Below, in pieces: positions 27,422-39,180 of a stretch of DNA of 64,000 nt (its first letter is position 1; each line of letters starts with the position of its first letter). Under the pieces are notes generated by a model. The model was given only the letters and a program-made list of their open reading frames with translations, ran no database searches and was not told the DNA's origin. This DNA is from Gammaproteobacteria bacterium (GTDB lineage: Bacteria; Pseudomonadota; Gammaproteobacteria; Pseudomonadales; Azotimanducaceae): NCBI GenBank assembly GCA_021773555.1, contig JAJFKA010000113.1, positions 47,619-111,618 of the forward strand, read 5' to 3'. A program made the position numbers and the translations under genes.

Positions 27422-27961
27422 CTATTCCTCAAGAAAGTCGTTGGCCTGGAGTTGCCGGAGAATGTTCGACACCGTTTTTCGGGAATTGCTGTCCCCGACA
27501 AATATCCTGAAATCTGCGATCTCTGTATACAACGGCTCGCGCGCATCTTTGAGCGCCGACAATACGGACCGATGGTCCTGGTTAATCAACAGCGGTCGTT
27601 TCTTGTCTTTTTCGGTCCGCTTGATTTGTGTTTCAAGAGACGTGTCAAGAAATACCACAACTCCCCGGGATTGCAGGCATTTACGATTCTCCGCCCGCAG
27701 CACGGAACCACCGCCCGTTGCCAGTAGCACACCTTCTCTCAAGGTAAGTTCTTCGATGACATTGGTTTCCCGCTCGCGAAACCGGTCCTCACCTTCAACA
27801 TCAAAGATCCAGGATATTGCAGCGCCTGCCTTCCTCTCAATTTCCTGATCTGAATCGATAAATTTCAGGCTCAGTTCGCGCGCAAGCAATCGACCAATGG
27901 TCGTTTTTCCAACCGCCATGGGCCCCACGAGGAAAAGGTTCTTGCTTTTGGAAAGCCGCAT
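27422..27961 (-). CDS. aroK: Shikimate kinase
   Basis: A 179-residue P-loop kinase that phosphorylates shikimate with ATP. Walker A is GPMAVGKTT at residues 13-21. The shikimate-binding blocks are FIDSDQEIE and ATGGGSVLR, and the lid region contains KRPLL. It lies 42 bp downstream of pilQ on the same strand, in the conserved pilMNOPQ-aroK-aroB arrangement of Pseudomonas-like gammaproteobacteria. Confidence 0.95.
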   Translation of the reverse strand: MRLSKSKNLFLVGPMAVGKTTIGRLLARELSLKFIDSDQEIERKAGAAISWIFDVEGEDRFRERETNVIEELTLREGVLLATGGGSVLRAENRKCLQSRGVVVFLDTSLETQIKRTEKDKKRPLLINQDHRSVLSALKDAREPLYTEIADFRIFVGDSNSRKTVSNILRQLQANDFLEE

Positions 27962-28003
27962 TTTTTCTCAGGGTTTCAGGGTTGTCCCCAAAACCGTGCA
28001 CCA

Positions 28004-30202
28004 TTATCTACTGGTCAGGGAATCCCTGATCAGACGCGGGGTGATGAAAATTAACAGTTCCTGCTTTTGATCACTTTTCGTATTACGACGAAAGAAGCGA
28101 CCAACATAAGGCAGATCTCCGATGAACGGGGTCTTGGTGACGGATTCGGTTGTTTGTGTCGTGAAAATTCCACCGAGGACAATTGTTTCTCCATCGTTCA
28201 CCAGCACCTGCGTCTTGATCGAGTTGGTGTTGATGCTCGGGACGCCGTTGAATACAGCACCCACAGTATCCTGAGTGACTTCAAGCTCCATGATAATCCG
28301 ATCATCCGGGGTTATCTGGGGTTTAACATCGAGACCAAGAACCGCTTCAGCGAACGAGGTCGAAGTTGCACCACTCGATGAAGCTTCCTGGTATGGGATC
28401 TGCACCCCGGAAGAAATGTTTGCTTGCTGTTTGTCCGCGGTAATCACTTTGGGCCGCGCGATGACCTCGGCTGACCCTTCCGATTCGAGAGCTGAAAGCT
28501 CAAGTTCCAGAAGGTACTTGTCATCGACGATGCCGACTGCAAAAGAGGTCGCATCACTGCTACCAATCCCCAGGTCAACGATAAGCTGATCCGGGCTCGT
28601 GAAAGTAATAGGGTCACCGGAAATCAATCCCTCACGCACTTCACTCGTCGTCGTAAGCGATCCGCCAACCTGGGTTGCGAGCGAGCCACCGTTGTAAAAG
28701 CCAAAGCCCAGACCGCCCCACCGGACGCCCATGGATTCATTGATGTTTGAACTCGCGGTTACAATTCTCGCCTCGATCAATACCTGGCGAACCGGGACGT
28801 CAAGTTTTTCGAGTACCGATCGGAAATCATTAATTTTCGCAGTCGTTTCAGTCAGGATGATCGAATTAGTTCTCTCATCGACAATGACCGAACCTCGATT
28901 GGAAAGCACACCTTCATTCTCTCCGCTGGATTGGAACAGGTTAAAAATTTCCGTCGCGCTGGCATATTTCACTTCGATAAATTCTGTTCGCAACGGCGCC
29001 AGTTCGGAAATCTGCTGTCGGCTCTCCAGTTCCAGTTTTTCCCGGGCGGCAAGCTCTGCTGCAGGCGCGACCATCAGGACATTACCAACCTGGCGTTTAT
29101 CCAGACCCTTGGTCTTCATGATGATCTCAAGGGCCTGGTCCCATGGAACGTTCTTCAATCGTAGGGTGATTCGGCCCCCGACCGTGTCGCTTGCAACCAG
29201 GTTCAGGTCGGTGAAATCGGCAATCAACTGTAGAACCGAGCGTATCTCAATGTCCTGGAAGTTGAGTGAAAGTTTTTCACCACGATAAAGGAAGGCATTC
29301 TCTGAAGCACTATCATCGCCGTCACGACCAAGTGGTTTCACCTCCAGGGTGAAAATATTATCAGCCTGGTAAGCCAGATAGTCATATTCGCCAGTGGGTT
29401 CCACCACCATCACAGTGCTGCCAGATTCCGGCAATGCATCAACGATCAATACGGGTGTCGCAAAATCGGTTACATCGAGTCGGCGCTGCAGATTCTCAGG
29501 GATCTGAGTACCGCTGAAACGGATCCGTATCTTGCCTCCCTCACTCGATACATCAACTCCAACACCCGGGTCCGATAGTTTTACAACCACCCGGCCCTCA
29601 CCACCTGGCCCACGACGAAAATCGATTTCCTCTATTTGCGGTACTTCACTCTCAAATGCCATTGATTCGGAAGTGCTGACCGCGACCAGGCTATCGTCAC
29701 TCGACGAAGTCGCCGCCATTACTGACGCTTGTTCTTCCCCTACCAGCACGTAAAGGGAATTACCTTCAACCCGGGCTGTATAGGCCATTAATTCGGTCAA
29801 AGATACAATCACACGGGTACGGTCACCCGCTTCAACGACGGTGACACTGCGCGCATTGCCACTCCCCAGCGGGTGGTATTTGGAATCCAGCCCACTGACC
29901 ACATCCATTAGATCAAGGGCAATTCGGGCGGGTTGCTCAATCGTGTAGCCCGTCGGCTTCGGCGGTGGGCCATCGAATATCATGCGAATCTCAACTTTGT
30001 CCCCGGGCAGTGACGAGAATTCAATGTCTTCAATTTTCACCTGGCCAAATACCGGCAGCGTGGTCAGACTCAAGAACAAAGCCAGCAGCAATCCCCGGTT
30101 CCGGGCGGTGCTCATCCGGTCAATCCCTGCGCTTTTACACCCAGGCGTCTTTATTAGCGTCTTGTTGAGCGCCATGCGTACCCCCATAAAATTCGTTGTC
30201 AT
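28004..30202 (-). CDS. pilQ: Type IV pilus secretin PilQ
   Basis: A 732-residue outer-membrane secretin through which the type IV pilus passes. After a signal peptide (LLLALFLSLTTLPVFGQ) come two AMIN domains (about 55-150 and 180-280), then the STN/N0 domain starting LSLNFQDIEIRSVLQLIADFTDLN, an N1 domain (EFIEVKYASATEIFNLF) and the secretin core with VLIEARIVTASSNINESMGVRWGG and a C-terminal PFIGDLPYVGRFFR. The start at 30202 overlaps the pilP stop (ATGA), though an internal Met (MSTARNRG) could also begin the precursor. Confidence 0.96.
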   Translation of the reverse strand: MTTNFMGVRMALNKTLIKTPGCKSAGIDRMSTARNRGLLLALFLSLTTLPVFGQVKIEDIEFSSLPGDKVEIRMIFDGPPPKPTGYTIEQPARIALDLMDVVSGLDSKYHPLGSGNARSVTVVEAGDRTRVIVSLTELMAYTARVEGNSLYVLVGEEQASVMAATSSSDDSLVAVSTSESMAFESEVPQIEEIDFRRGPGGEGRVVVKLSDPGVGVDVSSEGGKIRIRFSGTQIPENLQRRLDVTDFATPVLIVDALPESGSTVMVVEPTGEYDYLAYQADNIFTLEVKPLGRDGDDSASENAFLYRGEKLSLNFQDIEIRSVLQLIADFTDLNLVASDTVGGRITLRLKNVPWDQALEIIMKTKGLDKRQVGNVLMVAPAAELAAREKLELESRQQISELAPLRTEFIEVKYASATEIFNLFQSSGENEGVLSNRGSVIVDERTNSIILTETTAKINDFRSVLEKLDVPVRQVLIEARIVTASSNINESMGVRWGGLGFGFYNGGSLATQVGGSLTTTSEVREGLISGDPITFTSPDQLIVDLGIGSSDATSFAVGIVDDKYLLELELSALESEGSAEVIARPKVITADKQQANISSGVQIPYQEASSSGATSTSFAEAVLGLDVKPQITPDDRIIMELEVTQDTVGAVFNGVPSINTNSIKTQVLVNDGETIVLGGIFTTQTTESVTKTPFIGDLPYVGRFFRRNTKSDQKQELLIFITPRLIRDSLTSR

Positions 30203-30774
30203 CAGTCAAGGCCTTTTAATTCAATCGTTCTTGGCCTTCGTAGCCAACCACCCGCTCCATCAGCAACAATTTCGGTTATATCAATTCTTGCATCATCAAT
30301 ACTTTCAATCTGACCCCACTGCGCGCCCATGTAGTCCCCAACCTGAACCCTGTGAACACCACCGGTGTTGTCTTCAATCAATGCCCAGGTATCGTTGTCC
30401 TGCTGTAAGGTGCCCACCATTGAGAGTGAGGCGAGGCTGAATCTTTCAAGATATTGTTTTACATGATCCTTCGGTGGTTTGACGCCGATATTCTTACGCT
30501 GCTCATCCGACTTGGGCGGAACAATAATCGGTGGTTCGAAGGGACTACGCATATTCGCCGCACCATAGGTGAACGGTTGGTAAGGTTCGAACTCGGGTAG
30601 TGGTGCGATTGATCCTCGCGGTTTTGCCTCGACTTCCTGCATGAACGCCCTGATATCCGCGTACTCATCACCTCCGGTACAACCCGCAATCGTCAATAGG
30701 ACCGTAACAAGTACTACCAGCTTTGAGTCCCGTGATGTTTGAATGCCAGGATTCATACTAGCCACGCTCATCAT
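30202..30774 (-). CDS. pilP: Type IV pilus assembly lipoprotein PilP
   Basis: A 190-residue inner-membrane lipoprotein; the lipobox is LLTIAGC. It has a proline-rich linker with RSPFEPP, and a C-terminal beta domain (LERFSLASLSMVGTLQQDND, VGDYMGAQWGQI) typical of PilP, which bridges PilN/PilO to the PilQ secretin. The start overlaps the end of pilO by 17 bp and the stop overlaps pilQ, so translation is coupled. An alternative ATG lies six codons in. Confidence 0.93.
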   Translation of the reverse strand: MMSVASMNPGIQTSRDSKLVVLVTVLLTIAGCTGGDEYADIRAFMQEVEAKPRGSIAPLPEFEPYQPFTYGAANMRSPFEPPIIVPPKSDEQRKNIGVKPPKDHVKQYLERFSLASLSMVGTLQQDNDTWALIEDNTGGVHRVQVGDYMGAQWGQIESIDDARIDITEIVADGAGGWLRRPRTIELKGLD

Positions 30775-31396
30775 TGTAGCGATAGGTTCTTGCGAGAATG
30801 GTCATGCGTAACAAGCCACCGGGGTTCTCTCCATTGCCTGTATTTCTTCGCTCAGGTTGTATGGTGAAATCATGCAATGTCACGATTCGGGACAAGTCGG
30901 CAACATCGCTGACGAAAGAGCCCAGGTCGTGATATCCGCCCGTTACAACAATCTGGATCGGTTTCTCGATATAAAATTCGTGCAGTTCTTCTGGCTGCAG
31001 GTCGATGCGGCTGAACGCCAATCCATTTTTCAAGCCAACCAGCGTAATATCTTCAATCAATCCAGGAATTTCTGTGTCGGAGGGTAACTGCCGCAATATC
31101 GCCTCGAAAGATTCTTCCATCTCCTTTTGCTGAAGTCGATAATTTTCCAGGTGCGCGGCTTCCATGAACTTTTTCTCGTAGTCCTCTTTAAGCTGACCTT
31201 CACTGACCTGTACGGCTGCGAGTTCCGCCTGTAGATTCGTGACGTGCAGGAAATAACCCAGTGCCAGTGCACCAACAAAGGCGATGACCCACATGATGAC
31301 CTTCACACCCATCGGCCAGGAGCCGACGTTGTTGAAGTCGTTCAACTGGTCCATGTCGAAGTTTTGCAGGCCCTCCAGGATATCTTGCATGGCCAT
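30758..31396 (-). CDS. pilO: Type IV pilus inner-membrane platform protein PilO
   Basis: A 212-residue bitopic protein: a short cytoplasmic N-terminus, one membrane helix (VIMWVIAFVGALALGYFL), a coiled coil (about 45-100) and a ferredoxin-like periplasmic domain with LPSDTEIPGLIEDITLVG, IVVTGGYHDLGSFVSDVA and RIVTLHDFTI. PilO dimerises with PilN and aligns the pilus motor with PilP and PilQ. The start is two bases after the pilN stop. Confidence 0.95.
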   Translation of the reverse strand: MAMQDILEGLQNFDMDQLNDFNNVGSWPMGVKVIMWVIAFVGALALGYFLHVTNLQAELAAVQVSEGQLKEDYEKKFMEAAHLENYRLQQKEMEESFEAILRQLPSDTEIPGLIEDITLVGLKNGLAFSRIDLQPEELHEFYIEKPIQIVVTGGYHDLGSFVSDVADLSRIVTLHDFTIQPERRNTGNGENPGGLLRMTILARTYRYNDERG

Positions 31397-31398
31397 AA

Positions 31399-31965
31399 CT
31401 AGTTCGTCTCCTCTTTCTTCGGTGCAGCCTGTTCGACGCTAAGTGAAAACTGACTCGCCTGGGGACCGTAATTTGGGTCTGCATTGATAGCCGTGACGTT
31501 TGGCTTGTCAAACCATCCTGACTCCGAAAGATTGCGGAGTTGGCTCGATATCCGGTTATTCGACTCGGCAATTCCCTGGATAGACAATGCCTTACCCACC
31601 AGTTTCAGATCGGTGAAGAACACTCTGGGAGCCAGCTGTCTGGCCATCTCATCAAACAGCCGCACAATAATCGGTCGGTTTCCCTGTAATGCCTGAATGA
31701 CTTCCATCCTCGATAGCAGTTCATTTCTGGTTTGCTGCAACAGCTTGATTTCCTGAATGCGGCCTTCCAGCACAGTAATTTCCTGCTGCAGAAAACCGTT
31801 TCTCGCTGTTTGAGAATCAATTGCGGCATTGTAGAAACGGTCGAATCCGCCAACAATGATGCCGGACAACAACAGAACCCCAACAATGACGTTGAGGAAC
31901 TCCTTTTTCTTTTCTTCCCGGTGTTCATCACGCCAGGGAAGAAGGTTAATTTTGATGTCAGCCAT
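31399..31965 (-). CDS. pilN: Type IV pilus assembly protein PilN
   Basis: A 188-residue bitopic protein. The cytoplasmic peptide INLLPWRDE near the N-terminus is the conserved PilM-binding motif. It is followed by a membrane helix, a coiled coil and a periplasmic domain (RVFFTDLKLVGKALSIQGIA). It recruits PilM and pairs with PilO. It lies 29 bp downstream of pilM in the pilMNOPQ operon. Confidence 0.95.
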   Translation of the reverse strand: MADIKINLLPWRDEHREEKKKEFLNVIVGVLLLSGIIVGGFDRFYNAAIDSQTARNGFLQQEITVLEGRIQEIKLLQQTRNELLSRMEVIQALQGNRPIIVRLFDEMARQLAPRVFFTDLKLVGKALSIQGIAESNNRISSQLRNLSESGWFDKPNVTAINADPNYGPQASQFSLSVEQAAPKKEETN

Positions 31966-31994
31966 CTGCTAACACTCCTCGCCTTTTTGAGCCA

Positions 31995-33458
<1,464 letters not shown>

Positions 33459-35834
33459 ATGTACAAGCTGGGTAAATTGATTTTCTGGGGAATGCTGGGG
33501 GTTACAGCTGGCAGCCTGATGATGCTGTCCGCCGCGTTTTTGTATCTGAATCCCCAGGTACCTGACGCTGCCTCGTTCAAAAATGTGCAGCTGCGTGCAC
33601 CGCTGCGGATATATTCCGCAGATGACAAGCTTATTCAGGAGTTTGGTGAGCGGCTGATACCGATCGACTATGTCGATATCCCGCCGCTGTTTGTGCGCGC
33701 ACTATTGGATACCGAGGACAAACGATTCTTCGAACATAGCGGCATCGATCTGATCACGGTCGCCAATGCCAGTCTGCAACTGGTGCTAAATCAGGGTTCA
33801 ATCCGCAGTGGTGCATCAACGATTACCATGCAGCTGGTGAAAAACATCTCTGGTGAGTCCCAGGTGCAGTTTATCCGCAAGTTCAAGGAGATGTTGCTGG
33901 CGCTAAAAATGGAGCGAGAACTCAGCAAAGAGGAAATTCTGGCGCTTTACCTGAACATCATCCCTTTCGGCAAACACGCTTTCGGCATCCAGGCCGCGGC
34001 TAATACCTACTATGGAAAGGAGGTTAGTCAACTCGATCTTCCGCAACTGGCGATGTTAGCCGGAATTCCCAAAGCACCCGAAGCGGGCAATCCCATCAAT
34101 GGCCCGGAGCGGGCGCTGGTAAGGCGTAACCTGGTGTTGCAGCGGATGCTGGAGCAGGGTTCAATTTCTGCTGAGGAACTTGTGCGTGCCCGGTCAGCAC
34201 CGATTACCGCGAGCGTTCACGAGCGACAGATCGAACTACCGGCACTCTATGTGGCAGAAATGGTCCGCAAGCATGTGAGTGCCGAGTATGGACGAGACGC
34301 CTACAACAGTGGCCTTATTGTGCATACCACCGTGAGCAGTGCTCGCCAGACTGCGGCAGAGGCAGCATTACAACAAAAACTCGGAGAATATGACCGGCGT
34401 CACGGGTACCGGGGGCCTGAATACCGTCGCATTCAGGGTACAGATGAATATCTGGCAGCGCCCGAATACGGGTACCCGCCTAACTGGCTGCTCACCCTGG
34501 GTCGTGCAATAACACTGGGCACCCAGTATCCGGCCATCGTCACCGGCGTTAGCGACACAGAAATCACTGTCTTAAACCAGGATCTCAACACAATCGTAAT
34601 CGCCTGGGACGGGTTAGCGTGGGCGAGACCATACATTAACGTTGACCAACGCGGGCCAAAACCAGCGTCGGCAGACCAGATCGTCGGTATTGGCGATTTC
34701 GTTCGCATTGAACAAACCAGCCCCGGTGTCTGGATTCTGGGCCAGGTGCCTGACATACAAGGGGCGTTGGTGGCATTGCGCCCCAGGGATGGAGCGGTCG
34801 AGGCCATGGTCGGTGGTTATGATTTCAACGCCAAACAGTTCAATCACGCAACCCAGGCACGCCGACAGCCCGGTTCGAACTTCAAACCGTTTTTCTATGC
34901 AGGCGCGCTTGAAAGCGGTATGACCCCGGCCACCATCTTCAATGACGCTCCAATTGTATTGCCGGGGGGCGAACTGGAGGAAACCTATCGTCCAAAAAAC
35001 TCCGGGGATGTTTTCCATGGCAATATGCGCCTCCGGGAAGCCCTGTATCGCTCCGTCAACCTGGTATCTCTACGCATCATCCTGGATCTCGGCCCTGAAA
35101 ATGCGATCAAGTACGTCAGCCGATTCGGCTTCGATACGTCCGGGTTCCCCGCCAACGTGCAACTCGCCTTCGGCGGCGGCACCATCGCGCTTAGTCCCAT
35201 TGATATTGCAACCGGTTACGCGACCTTCGCCAATGGCGGATTCAAAGTAACCCCCTACCTGATAAAAACGATTCGCTCCATCGATGATGAACTCATCTTC
35301 ACGGCAGATCCCGAAACTGCCTGTGACGCAGGTTGCGAGCAAGTCCGCGTCGCCAGGAGGGTAGTTGAACCAAGGGTTGCCTACATCATGAACAGCATCC
35401 TCGCCGATGCGATTCGCCGTGGTACGGGAACAAAGGTACAAAGGGCACTGAAGCGTAACGATTTGAAAGGAAAGACCGGAACGACGAACGATGCTGATAT
35501 CTGGTTCTCAGGTTATACCCATGATCTCGTCGCCACCGCATGGGCGGGATTCGGAAATAACAGCCCGGTGGGCAGCCGTGAATGGGGTTCCACAACCCCG
35601 ATAGAAACGTGGATCGCTTTTATGGAGAAGTCGCTTCCTCCGGAATCAGAATCAACCTCGTTACCAAGACCAAACGGTCTCGTCTCAGTGCGCATTGACC
35701 CGGAAACCGGCTTTCGCGCGGACTCCAACGACCCGGATGCGATCTTCGAAATTTTCAGAGAGGAGTACGCGCCCCCTCCTGATATTGCCGGGAAGGAAGA
35801 CGGGCGAGCCGATCCGTATCAGCAGATTTTTTAG
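33459..35834 (+). CDS. mrcA: Penicillin-binding protein 1A (bifunctional transglycosylase/transpeptidase)
   Basis: A 791-residue class A PBP. One N-terminal membrane helix is followed by the GT51 transglycosylase with LLDTEDKRFFEHSGID (catalytic E86) and GASTITMQLVKN. An OB-like insert sits at about 300-430. The transpeptidase has SXXK in PGSNFK (S472, K475), SVN in YRSVNLVS and KTG in LKGKTGTTND. It polymerises and cross-links peptidoglycan from the inner membrane. The position divergent from pilM is conserved in relatives. Confidence 0.97.
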   Translation: MYKLGKLIFWGMLGVTAGSLMMLSAAFLYLNPQVPDAASFKNVQLRAPLRIYSADDKLIQEFGERLIPIDYVDIPPLFVRALLDTEDKRFFEHSGIDLITVANASLQLVLNQGSIRSGASTITMQLVKNISGESQVQFIRKFKEMLLALKMERELSKEEILALYLNIIPFGKHAFGIQAAANTYYGKEVSQLDLPQLAMLAGIPKAPEAGNPINGPERALVRRNLVLQRMLEQGSISAEELVRARSAPITASVHERQIELPALYVAEMVRKHVSAEYGRDAYNSGLIVHTTVSSARQTAAEAALQQKLGEYDRRHGYRGPEYRRIQGTDEYLAAPEYGYPPNWLLTLGRAITLGTQYPAIVTGVSDTEITVLNQDLNTIVIAWDGLAWARPYINVDQRGPKPASADQIVGIGDFVRIEQTSPGVWILGQVPDIQGALVALRPRDGAVEAMVGGYDFNAKQFNHATQARRQPGSNFKPFFYAGALESGMTPATIFNDAPIVLPGGELEETYRPKNSGDVFHGNMRLREALYRSVNLVSLRIILDLGPENAIKYVSRFGFDTSGFPANVQLAFGGGTIALSPIDIATGYATFANGGFKVTPYLIKTIRSIDDELIFTADPETACDAGCEQVRVARRVVEPRVAYIMNSILADAIRRGTGTKVQRALKRNDLKGKTGTTNDADIWFSGYTHDLVATAWAGFGNNSPVGSREWGSTTPIETWIAFMEKSLPPESESTSLPRPNGLVSVRIDPETGFRADSNDPDAIFEIFREEYAPPPDIAGKEDGRADPYQQIF

Positions 35835-35891
35835 CAGTCGGCGCTATTGCGTTGGTCAACAACTTTGGTCAATACGAGAAGTCGGAAACAA

Positions 35892-35917
35892 AAAAGGACG
35901 CTGCAAGCGTCCTTTTC
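35892..35917. terminator. Rho-independent terminator between mrcA and rpmE (bidirectional)
   Basis: The stem AAAAGGACGC at 35892-35901 pairs with GCGTCCTTTT at 35907-35916 around a TGCAA loop. A-rich and T-rich flanks let it serve both convergent genes, mrcA and rpmE. Confidence 0.85.
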
Positions 35918-35962
35918 TCAATCAGCGGTTCCTGGCAAAAAACAGAGCTTACTCAGGAACGG

Positions 35963-36172
35963 CTATTTACCTCGACTACCAAATCGCTTGTTAAATCGAT
36001 CGATTCGACCTGCTGAGTCAATAACCTTCTGTTGGCCCGTGTAAAAAGGATGACATTGCGAACAAACATCCAGGTGGATATCGTTACAAACGGTCGATCG
36101 CGTTTTGATCACATTACCGCAGCTACAGGTAGCGGTGATTTCTTCATATTTTGGGTGGATATCGGCCTTCAT
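35963..36172 (-). CDS. rpmE: 50S ribosomal protein L31 (zinc-binding form)
   Basis: A 69-residue L31 of the C+ type: cysteines in ATCSCGN, TVCND and [11 protein letters not shown] form the zinc site, and the central [20 protein letters not shown] block is the family signature. A zinc-containing L31 is the form used under zinc sufficiency. It stands alone, divergent from priA. Confidence 0.97.
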   Translation of the reverse strand: MKADIHPKYEEITATCSCGNVIKTRSTVCNDIHLDVCSQCHPFYTGQQKVIDSAGRIDRFNKRFGSRGK

Positions 36173-36302
36173 GGTGCTCCTCGCCTCCTCGGTTTCGGGG
36201 ATGAATAGTCGTCAATGGGCCCGAAAGGGTGCGAATCATACCAGAGTTTTTTCGTATATCAAGGGAGACGCATAATACGCGTTCAATGGATGCAGTTAAA
36301 CC

Positions 36303-38510
36303 ATGCACAATGATCAAACAAGGCTTCCGCCCTATTTCCTCGACGTAGCGGTACCGGCACCGCTACGCCGGACATTCCAGTATTTGCCCCCACTGGACCC
36401 TGCCGCAGCGCTGGTTCCCGGTTGTCGGGTTCTGGTACCGTTCGGCAGGCAGAAGCTGATCGGCATCCTGCTTGGCCGGACCACGCGTCTCGCCACAGAA
36501 AAATCCAAACTGCGACGGGTGCTCGACGTCATCGATGCCGAGCCTGTTATCACCGAATCCATCATGAAATTGTGCCTGTGGGCGGCAGATTACTATCACC
36601 ACCCCATCGGCGAGGTGATGATGTCAGCCATCCCGACCCTTTTACGGCAGGGAAAATCCACTTCAGCGGCAACGCAATCACTGACCCTGACTGCGAAGGG
36701 ATCCAGTCTCAATCCGGACAACCTGTCCCGGGCACCGAAACAACGTGCACTACTCAAATATTTGCAGCAAAACGGCGCTACCACGAGAAAATTGCTTGCC
36801 GCAGATGGATTTAACAGTACCCACGCGCGGACGTTGGCTGAGAAAAAGCTTGCCCTTTGGCAAGTAATTACCCTGCCGGCGGTCGCGATCACTCAGGGAG
36901 TTACAACCGATTACGCCGGGATTGAACCGAATAGTGACCAGCGGAAGGTACTTGCTGCGATCAACAAACCAATGACTTACCTGATTCACGGCATAACCGG
37001 CAGCGGAAAAACTGAAATTTATCTTCGCGCAATCGAACAAGCCTTAAAGCAGGATCTGCAGGCACTGGTGCTGATCCCGGAAATCAGTCTTACCCCGCAA
37101 ACGTTGAAGCGCTTCTCATCACGGTTCAACGTTCCCATTGATGTACTGCACTCCGGCATGACTGATACCGAAAGACTCGAGGGCTGGCGACGGTCAGCTT
37201 CCGGTGCTGCGAGAATCATTCTGGGAACCCGATCAGCAATTTTTACACCCATGCCTAAACCCGGTCTGATCGTTGTTGACGAAGAGCATGATGGGTCTTT
37301 CAAGCAGCAGATCGGATTTCGTTACTCGGCACGGGACCTCGCCGTCATGCGCGGACAGCTCGAAAATATTCCGGTAATTCTTGGCTCCGCCACGCCTTCA
37401 CTTGAAAGTCTGCACAACTGTGAGCTCGGTAAATACAAACTGTTGTCGTTACCGGAGCGTACCAGCGGGGCTAACCGCGAGATCTATCGGCTGGTAAATT
37501 TAAAGTACCGGGAACTGAACCAGGGATTTGCGCCCGAAACGCTGAACATGATCAGGTCTGAGCTTGGCACCGGAAACCAGGTGCTGATTTTCATCAACCG
37601 ACGTGGCTTTGCGCCGGTCCTTTACTGTCAGGATTGCGCCTGGATCGCCAACTGCGATCGTTGCGACGCGAGACTGACACTGCATATGGCCCGGAAATCC
37701 CTGCGTTGTCATCATTGCGGCAAACAACAGCCATTGCTCAGCAACTGTGCCCGATGTTCGTCAGATCATCTGGTGCCGTTGGGACAGGGAACGCAGCGAA
37801 TCGAGGAGAGCCTGACGGCTTTTTTCCCGGATTTCCCGGTTATCCGAATCGATGGTGATTCCACTCGAAATCGCGACGCGCTGCAAAACGCAGTCAATAA
37901 AGTTCATCAGGGTGAACCCGGTATCCTGGTGGGTACTCAACTGCTTGCCAAAGGACACCACTTCCCTGATGTCACACTGGTCGTAATGCTTGACATCGAC
38001 GCTGGATTTTTCAGCTCCGAATTCAGGTCCCTCGAGAAAACCGGCCAGTTGATCCTTCAGGTTGGCGGACGATCCGGGCGCGAAAACAAGCAGGGAACGG
38101 TAATGATACAGACCCAGTTCGTCGATCAGCCACTGCTGCTAAAGTTAATCAACAACGGTTACCTTGAATTTGCGGCAACCGTGCTGGAGGAACGTCGCAC
38201 CTACCAGATGCCGCCGTTCAGTTATCACTGCATAATCAAAGCTGAATCAATGGTACGACGACACGCGATGGATTTTCTTGACCAGGTCGTACAGAAAACC
38301 GTACCTGGCCCCTCCGTGGAAATGTTGGGGCCAATAGTCCCAACCATGGAAAAAAGGGAAGGAAGATTCAGGGCACACTTGCTTCTTTCCAGCCTTTCTC
38401 GAACCGCGCTTCACCGGGCGATCGATAACACAATCGTTGCTGCCGACAATGCGAAGTTAAGCAGCCGTGTCAGATGGTCAGTCAATGTAGATCCGTCGGA
38501 TGGCTATTAG
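36303..38510 (+). CDS. priA: Primosomal replication protein N' (PriA helicase)
   Basis: A 735-residue 3'-to-5' superfamily 2 helicase that restarts stalled forks. The N-terminal 3'-end-binding domain (DVAVPAPLRRTFQYLPP) is followed by Walker A GITGSGKTEIY at about 230 and the DEEH box VVDEEHDGSFKQ. Eight zinc-binding cysteines fall in four CXXC pairs between about 441 and 484, and motif VI includes QVGGRSGRENKQG. Length is standard. The next gene downstream is the ftsN-like gene, as in many gammaproteobacteria. Confidence 0.97.
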   Translation: MHNDQTRLPPYFLDVAVPAPLRRTFQYLPPLDPAAALVPGCRVLVPFGRQKLIGILLGRTTRLATEKSKLRRVLDVIDAEPVITESIMKLCLWAADYYHHPIGEVMMSAIPTLLRQGKSTSAATQSLTLTAKGSSLNPDNLSRAPKQRALLKYLQQNGATTRKLLAADGFNSTHARTLAEKKLALWQVITLPAVAITQGVTTDYAGIEPNSDQRKVLAAINKPMTYLIHGITGSGKTEIYLRAIEQALKQDLQALVLIPEISLTPQTLKRFSSRFNVPIDVLHSGMTDTERLEGWRRSASGAARIILGTRSAIFTPMPKPGLIVVDEEHDGSFKQQIGFRYSARDLAVMRGQLENIPVILGSATPSLESLHNCELGKYKLLSLPERTSGANREIYRLVNLKYRELNQGFAPETLNMIRSELGTGNQVLIFINRRGFAPVLYCQDCAWIANCDRCDARLTLHMARKSLRCHHCGKQQPLLSNCARCSSDHLVPLGQGTQRIEESLTAFFPDFPVIRIDGDSTRNRDALQNAVNKVHQGEPGILVGTQLLAKGHHFPDVTLVVMLDIDAGFFSSEFRSLEKTGQLILQVGGRSGRENKQGTVMIQTQFVDQPLLLKLINNGYLEFAATVLEERRTYQMPPFSYHCIIKAESMVRRHAMDFLDQVVQKTVPGPSVEMLGPIVPTMEKREGRFRAHLLLSSLSRTALHRAIDNTIVAADNAKLSSRVRWSVNVDPSDGY

Positions 38511-38586
38511 CCACTACGGACTGCAGACCCGATTTGACTAATGCTTTTTGCTATACTGCCACTTTACTCACTCAGTGCGATCAACC

Positions 38587-39180
38587 ATGACCCAGGACTT
38601 TGCAAAGCGCCACAAAGGTGATGGTTCGGGAAAGGCACGTAAGGGCGCAGGCAGCGCGCGAACGGCCGGCACTCATTCCGGCAGGTCAGATTTACCTGGA
38701 CGGCGTAACTGGGTCTGGTTTTTCACAGGTCTCGTCAGCGGCCTGTTTCTGGCATTTCTCGTCTACCTCGGCCTGATTGTGCCGCCTGACAAACTGGCCG
38801 GGGACTTGAACCAACTGCCCCGGGCGAAACCGGACCAGGCCGTCGAGGAGATGCGCTTCGATTTCTACGATCTATTCCCAAAGTCGGAGGTCCCGATTGT
38901 TGAAGAGTACAATGCGGAAGGTCGCAGAGTTGAATCGGCAAACCCGGTCACTTACCTGTTGCAGGCCGGTTCTTTCCAAAACCCCGATGATGCCAATCAA
39001 TTACGCGCGGAGCTGATTCTGCTCGGTCTCACCGTGTTTACTCGTGAGATTAAGGTAGATGGCAATGCCTGGCACCGGGTCATGGTGGGACCACTTGAAA
39101 CCGAACTGGCACTAAATCGTGCCCAGGACACGCTCGCCGAAGCTGAAATTGAATCAATTCCATTAAAAGTACAGCACTGA
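38587..39180 (+). CDS. SPOR domain-containing cell division protein (FtsN-like)
   Basis: A 197-residue bitopic protein. A basic, Gly/Ala-rich cytoplasmic N-terminus is followed by one membrane helix ([20 protein letters not shown]), a periplasmic linker with [17 protein letters not shown], and a C-terminal SPOR domain ([33 protein letters not shown]). SPOR domains bind denuded septal peptidoglycan. The position between priA and hslVU is that of ftsN. I chose ATG 38587; an in-frame ATG at 38548 lies in the likely leader. Confidence 0.85.
   Translation: MTQDFAKRHKGDGSGKARKGAGSARTAGTHSGRSDLPGRRNWVWFFTGLVSGLFLAFLVYLGLIVPPDKLAGDLNQLPRAKPDQAVEEMRFDFYDLFPKSEVPIVEEYNAEGRRVESANPVTYLLQAGSFQNPDDANQLRAELILLGLTVFTREIKVDGNAWHRVMVGPLETELALNRAQDTLAEAEIESIPLKVQH

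Noticed and set aside
28731..29288. A 185-codon plus-strand frame inside pilQ
   Set aside because: It lies wholly within the secretin coding region, with shadow-like Ser/Arg-rich composition.
38534..38557. TTGACT ... TATACT upstream of the ftsN-like gene as a sigma-70 promoter
   Set aside because: The spacer is only 12 bp, too short for both boxes to work together; TATACT alone is not enough evidence.
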